Positions 1 through 7,947 of a stretch of 42,318 nucleotides of DNA are shown piece by piece. Source of the stretch: Thermaceae bacterium (lineage in GTDB: Bacteria > Deinococcota > Deinococci > Deinococcales > Marinithermaceae); assembly GCA_027067955.1 (NCBI GenBank), contig JAMOUW010000031.1, positions 1-42,318 of the forward strand, read 5' to 3'. Below the pieces are notes generated by a model. The model searched no databases. It was not told the DNA's origin and saw only the letters and a program-made list of their open reading frames with translations. The position numbers and the translations under genes are program-made. The stretch's first letter is position 1. Each line of letters begins with the position of its first letter.

Positions 1-902
1 ATGGGAATATCGCGCACGCCGTCGCATATGGACCAGTCGAGGGTGCTGCTGGGCAGCGCCACGTAGAAGGGTACGCCGTTGTCGGCGGCGGCCAGGGCCT
101 TGAGGTAGGTGCCGATCTTGTTGGCTACGTCGCCGCAGCGGGTGACCCGGTCGGCGCCGGTTATGACCATGTCCACCAGCCCGTGCTGCATCAGGTGGCC
201 GCCGGTGTTGTCGGCTATTACCGTATGCGGCACCCCCTGCTGTACCAGCTCCCAGGCGGTCAGGCGGGCGCCCTGGTTACGGGGGCGGGTTTCGTCCACC
301 CAGACGTGGATGGGGATGCCGCGTTTCTGCGCCTCGTACATGGGCGCGGTGGCGGTGCCGTAGTCCACGAAGGCGAGCCAGCCGGCGTTGCAGTGGGTGA
401 GGATGTTAACGGTGTCGCCCTTCTTCCCGTAGATCTCCTCGATGATGCGCGCGCCGTGCTCGCCGATGCGGCGGCAAAATTCGGCGTCTTCGTCGGCGAT
501 CTCGGCGGCGGTATCGTGCGCCGCCTGCACGCCCTCGGCAGGGGTGGCGGCCCTTTCGGGGATCGTCGCCAGCTGGCGCTCCACCGCCCACTCCAGGTTG
601 ACCGCGGTGGGACGGGTTTTCTTGAGTTTTTCACCCGCTTCGCGCAGGTAGCCAAGGAAAGCCTCCATGGAAGACTGCGGGGCCTCGAGCGCCGCCAGGT
701 ACATTCCCCAGCCTGCAGCGGCGCCAATGAGTCCGGCGCCGCGCAGGTGCATTTCCTTGATGGCGCGGGCCATGGCGTCGGTGCTGGTCAGGTCTTCGAT
801 CACGAACCGGTGGGGGAGGGGTCTTTGGTCAATGATCTGCACCACCCGGTCGTCGCCGGGTTTGAGCCAGATCGTGCGGTAGTGCTCGCCGCCTACGTTC
901 AC
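1..902 (-). CDS. MtnA-family aldose-1-phosphate isomerase (methylthioribose-1-P or 5-deoxyribose-1-P type), 3' end cut by window
   Basis: The product belongs to the methylthioribose-1-phosphate isomerase family, which converts a 5-substituted ribose-1-phosphate to the ribulose-1-phosphate in salvage of SAM by-products. The 300 visible residues (usual length about 350) include IDQRPLP near residue 24, THCNAG with Cys171, and TGADRV with Asp251. Cys and Asp are 80 residues apart, as for the catalytic pair of Bacillus MtnA (C160/D240). The helix that normally reads RGAPAIG is RGAGLIG here, so this is a divergent member and could be a DrdI-like 5-deoxyribose-1-P isomerase. The start is GTG, 1 nt after the permease stop, with AAAGGA upstream inside the permease 3' end. 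It is the last visible gene of the RpiR/ABC operon. Family assignment is firm; the substrate is inferred. Confidence 0.85.
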   Translation of the reverse strand, partial: MNVGGEHYRTIWLKPGDDRVVQIIDQRPLPHRFVIEDLTSTDAMARAIKEMHLRGAGLIGAAAGWGMYLAALEAPQSSMEAFLGYLREAGEKLKKTRPTAVNLEWAVERQLATIPERAATPAEGVQAAHDTAAEIADEDAEFCRRIGEHGARIIEEIYGKKGDTVNILTHCNAGWLAFVDYGTATAPMYEAQKRGIPIHVWVDETRPRNQGARLTAWELVQQGVPHTVIADNTGGHLMQHGLVDMVITGADRVTRCGDVANKIGTYLKALAAADNGVPFYVALPSSTLDWSICDGVRDIP

Positions 903-903
903 C

Positions 904-1887
904 TTAGTTTTCCTTTCTGCCCGCAAAGAGGATGTTGAACACCAGCGCCGCGAGCAAGATGATGCCGGTGATCAGGGTTTTCATGTAGATGTCCACCGAA
1001 ACCTGGTCGAGCCCGTTGCGCAGCACTCCCAGGATCAGGAGGCCCACGATCGTCTGGGGGATGCCGCCAACGCCGCCGAAGAGCGAGGTGCCGCCCAGCA
1101 CCACCGCGCCGATGGCGTCGATGAGCATGCCGTCGAAGGCTGTGGGGGTGGCGCTGCCGAGGCGGCCGATGCCTACCACACCCGCGAGACCGGCGGTGAG
1201 GGCGCCGATTACCATAACCGCTGTTATTACGCCCCTGGTGTTTACACCGGCCAGCTCGGCGGCCTTGGGGTTGGCCCCGGTCATGTAGACATAGCGGCCG
1301 AAGCGGGTGTACTTGAGCACCAGGTGGCCGATCAGAAGCGTGAGCGCCGCGACAATGACCAGCCACTTGACGCCGAAGATGCGGCCGCTGCCCAGGGTCT
1401 CCGAGAGCGGCGGCAGGTCGAAGAGGATACGCCCGCGGGTCAGGTAGAGACTGAGGCCCGAGGCGATGAGCGACATGGCCAGGGTGACCATGAACGAAGG
1501 GATGCCGAGGCGGGCGGTGCCGACGCCGTTGATCCAGCCCAGCGCGCCCGCGGCCAGCAGCGCCGCGACGATGGGCCAGGGCTGGGGCAGGTGGGCGGCG
1601 GTGTAGTAGGCCGCCACCACCCCGGCGAAGGTAGCCATGTAGGAGACCGAGAGGTCAATCTGGGCGGTGAGCAGCACGAAAGTTATACCCGTGCCCATTA
1701 TGGCGAGCAGCGCCACCTGGTTGAGGATGTTGCCGGCGTTTTCCAGCGAGAGGAAGCTGTCGGAGTAGACCGAGAAGAAGAGAACCAGCGCCAGCAGCGT
1801 CCATACCGGAGCGAACTCGCGGCTCCTGGCCAGGAAGGCGCGCCAGCGGCCGGGGGTTTTGGGGGAGTCGTGGGGTTCGTTTGCCAT
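904..1887 (-). CDS. Sugar ABC transporter permease, RbsC family
   Basis: This 327-residue integral membrane protein belongs to the RbsC/MglC/XylH permease family (BPD_transp_2). It would form the channel of an ATP-driven importer with the ATPase encoded just upstream. A cytoplasmic N-terminus (about residues 1-25) precedes a series of hydrophobic segments. The family's glycine-rich cytoplasmic coupling region is visible around TGANPKAAELAGVNT, and a GGVGGIPQT segment lies near the C-terminus. Length is normal. The ATG follows the ATPase stop by 4 nt and the stop is 1 nt from the isomerase GTG, so the genes are surely co-transcribed and probably translationally coupled. The family handles ribose, galactose, xylose, autoinducer-2 and other sugars. 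The isomerase downstream suggests a 5-modified ribose, which is inference. Confidence 0.93.
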   Translation of the reverse strand: MANEPHDSPKTPGRWRAFLARSREFAPVWTLLALVLFFSVYSDSFLSLENAGNILNQVALLAIMGTGITFVLLTAQIDLSVSYMATFAGVVAAYYTAAHLPQPWPIVAALLAAGALGWINGVGTARLGIPSFMVTLAMSLIASGLSLYLTRGRILFDLPPLSETLGSGRIFGVKWLVIVAALTLLIGHLVLKYTRFGRYVYMTGANPKAAELAGVNTRGVITAVMVIGALTAGLAGVVGIGRLGSATPTAFDGMLIDAIGAVVLGGTSLFGGVGGIPQTIVGLLILGVLRNGLDQVSVDIYMKTLITGIILLAALVFNILFAGRKEN

Positions 1888-1891
1888 GGCG

Positions 1892-3406
1892 TTACCTCGC
1901 TTCGGCCAGCTCGCCGGCGGCGGCGTGCAGCAGCTGTTCCTTGGTCACGGTCTCGCCGGCGAATTCGCGAACGATGCGGCCCTTGGCCATAACCAGGATG
2001 CGCTCGCTTGCCGCCAGCAGGGTTTCCGGTTCGGAGGAGATCAGCAGCACGCCCACGCCGTTCTGGCTCAGTTCGCGCAGGATCTTCATCACCTCTTCCT
2101 TGGCGCCCACGTCCATACCGCGCGTGGGCTCGCTGACCACGAAGACCTTCGGGGGTTCCACCAGCCAGCGGGCGATGGCGACCTTCTGCTGATTGCCGCC
2201 GCTAAGGAAGGCGACCTCCTTTTCGGGGTCGGGCGGGCGCACCCCCACCCGCTCGATCACCGCGCGGGCGGCCTGGATCTCCCGCGGCGTCCGGGGTACG
2301 AACCCCGAGATGCGGGCGAGCCAGGGCAGGGAAACGTTCTGGTAAATTGGTTTTTCCAAAAAAAGCCCGGTGCGCCGGGACGGGGGCACGTAGGCGACGC
2401 CGCGGTCGATGGCGCGGCGCGGTGCTGCGGGTAGCGGGCGTCCCTCTAGCAGGATCCTGCCGGATGCGGGTCTGACCAGGCCGTAGATTGCCTCGCCCAG
2501 TTCGAAGTGGCCCGAGCCGATCAGTCCGTAGAGGCCCAGTATTTCCCCGCTCCGCAACGAAAAAGAAACGTCTTCGAACACGCGGGGCCGGGTCAGGTTT
2601 TCCACGCTGAGCACCGCCGTTTCCCGGTTTTTAGAGGCGGCGCCGGGGAGTTTTGATTCCTCGAAAAAGGCGGCCTCCTTGCCCAGCATGAGCCGTACGA
2701 GTTCTTGTTTGTTGCTGGCCGCGGCGTCGAGCGTGGCCACCTTGCCGCCGTCGCGCAGTACGGTGACGCGATCAGCAACCCAGGTCACCTCTTCCAGGAA
2801 GTGGGATATGTAGACGATCGCCTTGCCCGCCCGCGCCAGATTGCGGGTGAGCTCGAGCAGGCGGCGGGTTTCCATGGGGCTGAGGGCGCTGGTGGGTTCG
2901 TCCATGATGATCAGCTCGGCGCCCGAGGTAAGGGCGCGGGCTATCTCGGCCAGCTGGTGCACGCCCAGGGGATAGCGTTCGAGGTTGTCGCGCACGTTGA
3001 TGTGATCAAAGCCCAGCTCCGCCAGGATTTTTGCTGCCTCGCGGAACATGCGCGGCCAGTCCACCACTCCGCCGCGCAGGGGCTGGCGGCCCAGGAAGAT
3101 GTTCTCGGCGACCGTGAGCTCGGGCATGACGCTGAGCTCCTGGTGAATCATGGCGATACCGAGTCCCAGGGCGTGGCGCGGATTCTTGAGCCGCACGTTC
3201 TTCCCCCGCCAGAGCATCTTTCCCTCGTACTCGGGAATCACGCCGGCGAGTATTTTCATCATGGTCGACTTGCCCGCGCCGTTTTCGCCCACCAGCGCGT
3301 GCACTTCGCCTTTGCGCACGTCGAAGTCGATACCCGAAAGGGCCTGGATGCCGCCGAAGCGTTTGGCGACGTTTTGGAGCTCGATCAGGGGGGTGGTCGT
3401 TTCCAT
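1892..3406 (-). CDS. Sugar ABC transporter ATP-binding protein, RbsA/MglA type (two nucleotide-binding domains)
   Basis: This 504-residue protein has the tandem-NBD layout of RbsA/MglA/XylG. NBD1 has Walker A GENGAGKST and Walker B LIIMDEPTSAL. Its signature loop is short, LGVHQLAEIARAL, where relatives have a form like LSVGQQQMVEIA. NBD2 has a degenerate Walker A (GLIGSGHFELG), as is usual for this family, and a good signature, LSGGNQQKVAIA. Its Walker B reads VFVVSEPTRG, with Ser where Asp normally precedes the catalytic Glu. It would power the RbsC-like permease. The gene sits 45 nt after the binding-protein stop, behind a 28-bp perfect palindrome, and no strong Shine-Dalgarno sequence is visible outside that hairpin, so its translation may be lower than that of the binding protein. 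Sugar specificity cannot be read from the sequence. Confidence 0.93.
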   Translation of the reverse strand: METTTPLIELQNVAKRFGGIQALSGIDFDVRKGEVHALVGENGAGKSTMMKILAGVIPEYEGKMLWRGKNVRLKNPRHALGLGIAMIHQELSVMPELTVAENIFLGRQPLRGGVVDWPRMFREAAKILAELGFDHINVRDNLERYPLGVHQLAEIARALTSGAELIIMDEPTSALSPMETRRLLELTRNLARAGKAIVYISHFLEEVTWVADRVTVLRDGGKVATLDAAASNKQELVRLMLGKEAAFFEESKLPGAASKNRETAVLSVENLTRPRVFEDVSFSLRSGEILGLYGLIGSGHFELGEAIYGLVRPASGRILLEGRPLPAAPRRAIDRGVAYVPPSRRTGLFLEKPIYQNVSLPWLARISGFVPRTPREIQAARAVIERVGVRPPDPEKEVAFLSGGNQQKVAIARWLVEPPKVFVVSEPTRGMDVGAKEEVMKILRELSQNGVGVLLISSEPETLLAASERILVMAKGRIVREFAGETVTKEQLLHAAAGELAEAR

Positions 3407-3416
3407 GTCGGGGAGG

Positions 3417-3444
3417 CACCCCCGGCCCCGCGGGGCCGGGGGTG
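3417..3444 (-). repeat. 28-bp perfect palindrome between binding-protein and ATPase genes
   Basis: The two 14-nt arms are exact reverse complements (left arm CACCCCCGGCCCCG). It lies between the binding-protein stop (3452) and the ATPase start (3406). As RNA it would form a very stable GC hairpin. Hairpins here in sugar ABC operons commonly protect the binding-protein mRNA or attenuate read-through to the ATPase and permease; that role is inferred. There is no T-run, so it is not a classical terminator. Confidence 0.75.
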
Positions 3445-3451
3445 GGGAGGA

Positions 3452-4510
3452 TCAGGCCAGGTAGTGTTTTTCCTGCCAGAGCAGACCGGGGCCGGCGCCG
3501 ATGCCGTAGCCCTTAAGCAGCCAGGGCTTGTCGGTCTTTTCTTTGCTGGGAGGCAGGATGGCGGGACCGTCGGCGAGTACGAACTCGGGGATGTCCTTGC
3601 CGGGTTTCTCCTTGCGCACGGCGGCGTAGTATCCGGCCACCAGCGCACCCCAGTGGATGCGGGCCGAGGAGTTGCGAGCGGTAGCGTGCAGCTTGCCATC
3701 GAGCACCGCCTGCACCGCGGGGGGCATGCCGTCGATGCCGCCGAGGACGATCTCGTTCTCGCGGCCGGCGCTCTTGATCACGTGGTAGGCGGCCAGTGCC
3801 ATGTCGTCGTTGTGGAAGAAGGCGGCGTCGATCTTCTTGTAGCGGTTGAGCAGGTTTTCCCACAGCTGCGCCACCTTGGCCACGTCCCAGTCAGCGGGCG
3901 ACTCGTCGATGACCTCTATGCCGGGGTAACGTTTGATGACGTTATAGAAGCCCTGCGCGCGCCCCTGGGCGCCGGTGTGGCCCAGCGAGCCCTGGGTCAT
4001 GACGACCTTGCCCTTGCCGCCGATGGCGTCAACCAGCGCCTGGGTTACCTGCTCGGCCATCCAGACGTTGTCCGGGGCGATGAAGGTGTGCTGCTTGATC
4101 TTGCCCCAGGGGGCGAGCATGGTGTCCATAGCGATGACCGGGATTCCTTTGTTGATCATCTTCTGCACCGGTTCCACCAGCGAGCCGATCGAGAGCGACT
4201 GGATGGCGACGAAGTCCCAGTCCTTGGCGGCCATGGCGTCCACGGCGGCGCGCTGCTTGGCGACGTCGAGCTGGCCGTCGTACCAGTGGATTTCCACTCC
4301 CAGCCATTCGCCCCACTGCTCGACGGTGTCCTTGCCCTGGGCGCACCAGGTCGCTTGCAGGCCGGCGTTGGAGAAAGCGGCTTTGAGGGGGCGGTTCTTG
4401 CCGTCGGCGGCGCGGACGGTTTGCAGGAACGCGGGGCCGGCCATGATGCCCATGGAAGCCAGGGCGCTTTGGATCATGAATTTACGGCGGCTAAGGTCTG
4501 GTTTACCCAT
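3452..4510 (-). CDS. Sugar-binding protein of the ABC transporter, Tat-exported (Peripla_BP_4/RbsB-like)
   Basis: This is the substrate-binding subunit, 352 residues from the chosen start. The N-terminus has the twin-arginine motif SRRKFM followed by a hydrophobic stretch ending in FLQTVRA, so export of the folded protein by Tat is likely. The mature part is a two-lobe type 1 periplasmic binding protein, with ribose-binding-like segments such as KGIPVIAMDT and FFHNDDMALAAYHVIK. The ATG at 4510 was chosen because AAAAGGAG lies 8 nt upstream; in-frame GTG and TTG codons at 4519 and 4516 overlap or abut that ribosome-binding site. The gene follows the RpiR regulator and precedes the ATPase, so it is the first transport gene of the operon. 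The ligand is probably a sugar; a 5-modified ribose is suggested only by context. Confidence 0.92.
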   Translation of the reverse strand: MGKPDLSRRKFMIQSALASMGIMAGPAFLQTVRAADGKNRPLKAAFSNAGLQATWCAQGKDTVEQWGEWLGVEIHWYDGQLDVAKQRAAVDAMAAKDWDFVAIQSLSIGSLVEPVQKMINKGIPVIAMDTMLAPWGKIKQHTFIAPDNVWMAEQVTQALVDAIGGKGKVVMTQGSLGHTGAQGRAQGFYNVIKRYPGIEVIDESPADWDVAKVAQLWENLLNRYKKIDAAFFHNDDMALAAYHVIKSAGRENEIVLGGIDGMPPAVQAVLDGKLHATARNSSARIHWGALVAGYYAAVRKEKPGKDIPEFVLADGPAILPPSKEKTDKPWLLKGYGIGAGPGLLWQEKHYLA

Positions 4511-4616
4511 TTTCAACACTCCTTTTTAGCTGCACTTGCGGGGTGCGGTAGATACATTGTGATTTCGAGCCGATGAGTCCGGTACGGATTGGTTGCCTTT
4601 CCACCTCCTTTCCCGT

Positions 4617-5462
4617 TCACAGGGTCTTTCGCGAGAGCGCTTCCCAGATGCGCCGTTCGTCGGCGTCGGCGGTGTCGAGGCGTCGCATGCTGAGGGCGAC
4701 GTAGATGGTTTCGACGATGGCTATCTGGGCGATGCGCGAGGAAGCGGCCTCGGGGCGCAGCTCGTGGTAACTGGAGTAGAGGGTTACGTCCGCCTGCTGG
4801 GTGATGGGTGACGAGAGCGAGCCGGTTATGGCCACGGTGGCGGCGCCCTGCCTCTTGGCTTCTTCCAGGGTGAGAACGGGGTCGATGGAGGCGCCAGTTT
4901 GCGAGATACCGATGGCCACGTCGCCGGGACCAAGCAGGGCGGCGTGCATGAGCTGCAGGTAGGAGTCGGTCTGCACCCAGACGGGCAGACCCAGGCGGAA
5001 GAGGCGGTTGTAGAAGGCCTGGGCCAGGGGAGCGGAGGTGCCCACGCCGATGATCAGGGTGCGTTCGGCGCCATCGATCAGCTCGACGGTGCGCTCTATC
5101 CCGGCGATGTCCAGGCTTTGCAGGGTTTCCAGCAACGCCCGGTTGGCCGCGGCGAATACCTTTTGCGCGATCTCCCGGGGGCCGTCCTGGGGATCTACGG
5201 TTTCGTTGATGAACTGAACCGGGGTAGCCAGATCCTGGGTAAGCGCCACCTTGAAGTCAAGGTAGCCCCGGTAGCCGATGGCGCGGCAGAAGCGCAGCAC
5301 CGAGGGGTCGCTCACCCCGACCTGCTGAGCTAGCTTGGCCAGCGGCATGTGAATCACCTGCTCCGGATGCTCGCGTACGAAATCGGCCACGCGCCGTTCG
5401 GAGGGCGACAGCTTGTCATAAAAACTGTTGATGCGTGATAGGACTCTGGCGTTGGTTCCCAT
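4617..5462 (-). CDS. RpiR/MurR-family transcriptional regulator
   Basis: This 281-residue regulator has an N-terminal RpiR helix-turn-helix (about residues 1-77, recognition region LAQQVGVSDPSVLRFCRAIG) and a C-terminal SIS domain (about 110-250, with LIIGVGTSAPLAQAF and GISQTGASIDPVLTLEEAK). SIS domains of this family sense sugar phosphates, so the effector may be the phosphorylated form of the imported sugar. It is the first gene of the minus-strand operon containing the ABC transporter and MtnA-like isomerase. A consensus-like promoter and an inverted repeat resembling an operator lie just upstream, pointing to autoregulation. The ATG has only a weak AGAGG about 13 nt upstream. Family call is firm; effector and operator are inferred. 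Confidence 0.93.
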   Translation of the reverse strand: MGTNARVLSRINSFYDKLSPSERRVADFVREHPEQVIHMPLAKLAQQVGVSDPSVLRFCRAIGYRGYLDFKVALTQDLATPVQFINETVDPQDGPREIAQKVFAAANRALLETLQSLDIAGIERTVELIDGAERTLIIGVGTSAPLAQAFYNRLFRLGLPVWVQTDSYLQLMHAALLGPGDVAIGISQTGASIDPVLTLEEAKRQGAATVAITGSLSSPITQQADVTLYSSYHELRPEAASSRIAQIAIVETIYVALSMRRLDTADADERRIWEALSRKTL

Positions 5463-5463
5463 T

Positions 5464-5492
5464 TTGTAGTCCCACTACCTCTATATTGTAGT
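5464..5492. promoter_or_regulatory. Candidate RpiR operator: inverted repeat plus direct repeat
   Basis: GTAGT and ACTAC form an inverted repeat around CCC (5466-5478). The heptamer TTGTAGT occurs at 5464 and again at 5486, 22 bp or about two helical turns apart. The repeats lie between the -10 box and start codon of the regulator gene, and the second abuts the -10, so a bound repressor would block initiation. Confidence 0.5.
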
Positions 5493-5493
5493 G

Positions 5494-5522
5494 ATTGTAC
5501 CCCGGTTCCGGGCAGCTGTCAA
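5494..5522 (-). promoter_or_regulatory. Promoter of the rpiR-ABC-isomerase operon
   Basis: On the minus strand a perfect -35 TTGACA (5517-5522) is followed, after 17 nt, by -10 TACAAT (5494-5499). The predicted start is about 25 nt before the regulator ATG. This is one of the best sigma-70-type promoters in the window. Confidence 0.8.
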
Positions 5523-5532
5523 CGCCAGGTAT

Positions 5533-5538
5533 TAGGAT
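5533..5538 (+). promoter_or_regulatory. -10 box of sfsA, leaderless type
   Basis: TAGGAT lies exactly 6 nt before the sfsA ATG, with no Shine-Dalgarno sequence. This places the expected transcription start on the start codon. No good -35 is seen. Confidence 0.55.
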
Positions 5539-5544
5539 TTCTGC

Positions 5545-6207
5545 ATGGAGCCCCGCCTGCGTTTTCCGGCCAGCCGCGAGGCTTACTTTCTGGAAAGGGT
5601 CAACAGGTTCGTGGTGCGGGCCGCTACTGCGGAAGGGGAGCTGCGGCTGCACCTGCCCAACACCGGCAGGCTCGAGTGGCTGCAGCCCGGCGCACTGCTG
5701 CGCTACCTGCCGCGAACGGGCGGGCGCACCCGGGGCCGGGTGTTGCTGGCCCGGGAGGGGAAGGTATGGGCGCTGCTCGACTCCTCGTACGCCGAAGCCG
5801 CCCTCCCCGCCCTGGTTGCCGGCTGGGGCTGGCGCTACCTTTCGGCCCAGCCCCGGGTGGCGGGGAGCAGGCTGGATGCGCTGGTGCGGGATGCGGAAGG
5901 TGGTGAGCGCTTGCTGGAGATGAAGTCGGCCACGCGCGTCGCCGGTGGAACGGCCTGCTTTCCCGATGCTCCTTCGCTGCGGGCGCGCAAGCACCTGGAG
6001 ATTCTGACCGCTCGCGGCGGGGTGTTGCTGTTTGCAGTTCTGCGGGCCGACGCCCGGCGTTTTTCGCCTTGTGCGGTGGACCCGGAGTTTGGGGCGGCTC
6101 TTTGCCGGGCACTCGAGGCCGGTTTGCGGGTGCGGGCGGTGCGCGCCCGGGTGCAGCCCGCGGAGTTCGTATGGGACGGGGAACTACCCCTATACTGTGG
6201 AGCGTGA
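5545..6207 (+). CDS. sfsA: SfsA family protein
   Basis: The 220-residue product matches the SfsA family (sugar fermentation stimulation protein), a nuclease-like fold with reported non-specific DNA binding and poorly defined function. Recognisable blocks are HLPNTGRLEWL (about residues 32-42), EMKSAT (about 130) and CFPDAPSLRARKHL (about 140-153), which carry the family's conserved acidic and lysine residues. The C-terminal block has DPEFGAALCRAL. Length is close to the usual 230. The ATG has no Shine-Dalgarno sequence but a TAGGAT box 6 nt upstream, fitting a leaderless transcript. It diverges from the RpiR operon, and hisZ follows 22 nt downstream, so sfsA-hisZ-hisG may be one transcript. 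Family is secure; cellular role is not. Confidence 0.88.
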   Translation: MEPRLRFPASREAYFLERVNRFVVRAATAEGELRLHLPNTGRLEWLQPGALLRYLPRTGGRTRGRVLLAREGKVWALLDSSYAEAALPALVAGWGWRYLSAQPRVAGSRLDALVRDAEGGERLLEMKSATRVAGGTACFPDAPSLRARKHLEILTARGGVLLFAVLRADARRFSPCAVDPEFGAALCRALEAGLRVRAVRARVQPAEFVWDGELPLYCGA

Positions 6208-6229
6208 CGTACGCGAGGAGACCGGCACC

Positions 6230-7330
6230 GTGATTCCCGAAGGCACCCGTTACCACCTGCCCCCGGAGGCGGCGGCGCGGCTGGATTTGCAGGAGCGTTG
6301 GCGGGCCCTGTTCGCATCCTGGGGTTACGATCCGGTCGAGCTGCCGGTGCTCGAGGTCTACGACCCGGAGCACCCGCTGGCCGCGCGCGCCTTCAAGATG
6401 GTGGACAAGAGTGGCCGGGTGCTGGCCCTCAGGGCCGAGTTCACCACCGCCGTCATTCGTATGGTCGCCAGCGAGGGGTTGGGGGAGGAGCTGCACCGCT
6501 TTCAGTACGCCGGTCGCCTCTGGTTGCGCGACAGCGAGATAGGTCCGGGCCGCCTGCGCGAGTTCGCCCAGATGGGCGTGGAGGCAGTTGGAGCGTCCGG
6601 TCCGCGCCTCGACGCCGAGCTCCTGGAGCTGGCCTGGGAGGCGCTCAAGACTGCCGACCTGCCGGACGCCCGCCTGGAGGTGGGGTTGCCGGCGCTGGTG
6701 GCTGACCTGCTGGCGGCGACGGAGCTGGCCGCCGGACCGAGGTCCTCGCTGCACGCCGCCATCGAACGCAAGAACATTCCTGAGCTGGCGGAGCTGCTGG
6801 CGGACTACGGGGTGAGAGGTGGTCTGCGGCGGGCAGTGCTGGCCCTGCCCGATCTCTACGGTGGTATCGAGGTGCTGGCGGCGGCCCGCAGGCTGGAGCT
6901 GGGTCCGGCCGCCCGCGACGACCTGGACTGGCTCGAAGAGGTGCTGGCGCTGTTGCCACCGGGGCTCGAGGTTCTCCTGGATCTGGGCATGGCGCGCGCT
7001 TACGACTACTATTCCGGCATCCACTTCCGCGCTTATACGCCCGATTTCGGGCTGCCGCTGCTGGGGGGTGGTCGCTACGACGGGGCTGGAACCCGCTATG
7101 CCGCCGGTTTTGCGCTGGGGTTGGAGCGAATCCTGGAGGCGCGCGGCGTGCCCCGGGAGCTGGCGGCACCCCAGGTGCTGGCGCTGGACCCCGGTACCGC
7201 CCGCAGATTGCGGGCCACCGGGGTGCGGGTTGAGCTAGCCTGGACCGACGACCTGGAAGAGCTGCGTGACTACGCGCGCCGCCGCGGTATCGCCCGGATC
7301 TCCGGCCCCGAGGGGGAGGTCAGCCCGTGA
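6230..7330 (+). CDS. hisZ: ATP phosphoribosyltransferase regulatory subunit HisZ
   Basis: HisZ is a histidyl-tRNA-synthetase-like protein without aminoacylation activity that forms the hetero-octamer with short HisG and gives it histidine feedback control. The 366 residues contain the class II synthetase-like core, including a motif 2-like region ([10 protein letters not shown]) and a motif 3-like end ([12 protein letters not shown] ... [12 protein letters not shown]). [15 protein letters not shown] matches the Y-Y-x-G segment of HisS/HisZ. The full anticodon-binding domain of HisS is reduced here, as in HisZ. Start: GTG at 6230 has GAGGAG 9 nt upstream; GTG 6197 overlaps sfsA and lacks a site. 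The end overlaps hisG by GTGA. Adjacency to a short HisG confirms the call. Confidence 0.93.
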   Translation: MIPEGTRYHLPPEAAARLDLQERWRALFASWGYDPVELPVLEVYDPEHPLAARAFKMVDKSGRVLALRAEFTTAVIRMVASEGLGEELHRFQYAGRLWLRDSEIGPGRLREFAQMGVEAVGASGPRLDAELLELAWEALKTADLPDARLEVGLPALVADLLAATELAAGPRSSLHAAIERKNIPELAELLADYGVRGGLRRAVLALPDLYGGIEVLAAARRLELGPAARDDLDWLEEVLALLPPGLEVLLDLGMARAYDYYSGIHFRAYTPDFGLPLLGGGRYDGAGTRYAAGFALGLERILEARGVPRELAAPQVLALDPGTARRLRATGVRVELAWTDDLEELRDYARRRGIARISGPEGEVSP

Positions 7331-7947
7331 ACCGCGCCGGCTTCGAGCTGACGGTGGCGCTGCCTAAAGGGCGGATGATGGCCGATTCGTACGCGGCCTT
7401 CTCCCGCGCCGGGATCGAGCTCCCGCGGGCGCGGGGCGAGCGCGATCTCTGGCATTCCGGGGGCGGTCTGGCGGTGCTCGAGCTGCGCGGCGCGGACGTG
7501 CCCACCTACGTCGACCTCGGTATTGCCGACCTGGGGGTAGTTGGCCGCGACATACTGCTCGAGGCCGGCCGCGACCTCTACGAACCGGTAGACCTGGGCT
7601 TCGGCGCCTGCCGGTTATCGCTCATCCGGCTTCCCGAGGCCGTTACCCCGGTTCGCCGTATCGCCAGCAAGTACCCGCGTTTCACCCAGTCCTGGCTGCG
7701 TTCGCGGGGAATGGTGGCCGACGTGGTCAAACTGCATGGCAACGTGGAACTGGCGGTGCTCGCGGGGCTCGCCGACGCGGTGGTGGACGTGGTGCAAACC
7801 GGCGCCACGCTGAGAGCGGCGGGGCTGGTCGAAGTCGAGGTGCTGGCGCGCTCGAGCGCCCGGCTGGTGGTAAACAAGAGCGCCCTCAAGCTGAAGCGGG
7901 ATGTCATCCGTCCCCTGATAGATAACCTGCGCGCTCTGGCGACCTAA
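7327..7947 (+). CDS. hisG: ATP phosphoribosyltransferase catalytic subunit, short form
   Basis: HisG joins ATP and PRPP to give phosphoribosyl-ATP, the first step of histidine synthesis. The 206-residue length is the short form, which lacks the C-terminal regulatory domain and needs HisZ, encoded immediately upstream. Family blocks seen are [15 protein letters not shown] (about 5-19), [17 protein letters not shown] (about 60-76) and [21 protein letters not shown] (about 144-164), the last being the PRPP-binding loop. The GTG start lies in a 4-nt GTGA overlap with hisZ, so translation is coupled. The stop overlaps the stop of the convergent NifX-like gene (shared CTAA). No other his genes are in the window. 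Confidence 0.96.
   Translation: MNRAGFELTVALPKGRMMADSYAAFSRAGIELPRARGERDLWHSGGGLAVLELRGADVPTYVDLGIADLGVVGRDILLEAGRDLYEPVDLGFGACRLSLIRLPEAVTPVRRIASKYPRFTQSWLRSRGMVADVVKLHGNVELAVLAGLADAVVDVVQTGATLRAAGLVEVEVLARSSARLVVNKSALKLKRDVIRPLIDNLRALAT

Noticed and set aside
2705-4576. 623-codon open frame on the plus strand
   Set aside because: It is antisense to the ABC ATPase and binding-protein genes, has no family similarity and reflects the high GC codon bias of the opposite strand.
5624-7024. 466-codon minus-strand open frame opposite sfsA and hisZ
   Set aside because: Arg/Pro/Gln-rich antisense composition; it crosses two well-supported genes on the other strand.
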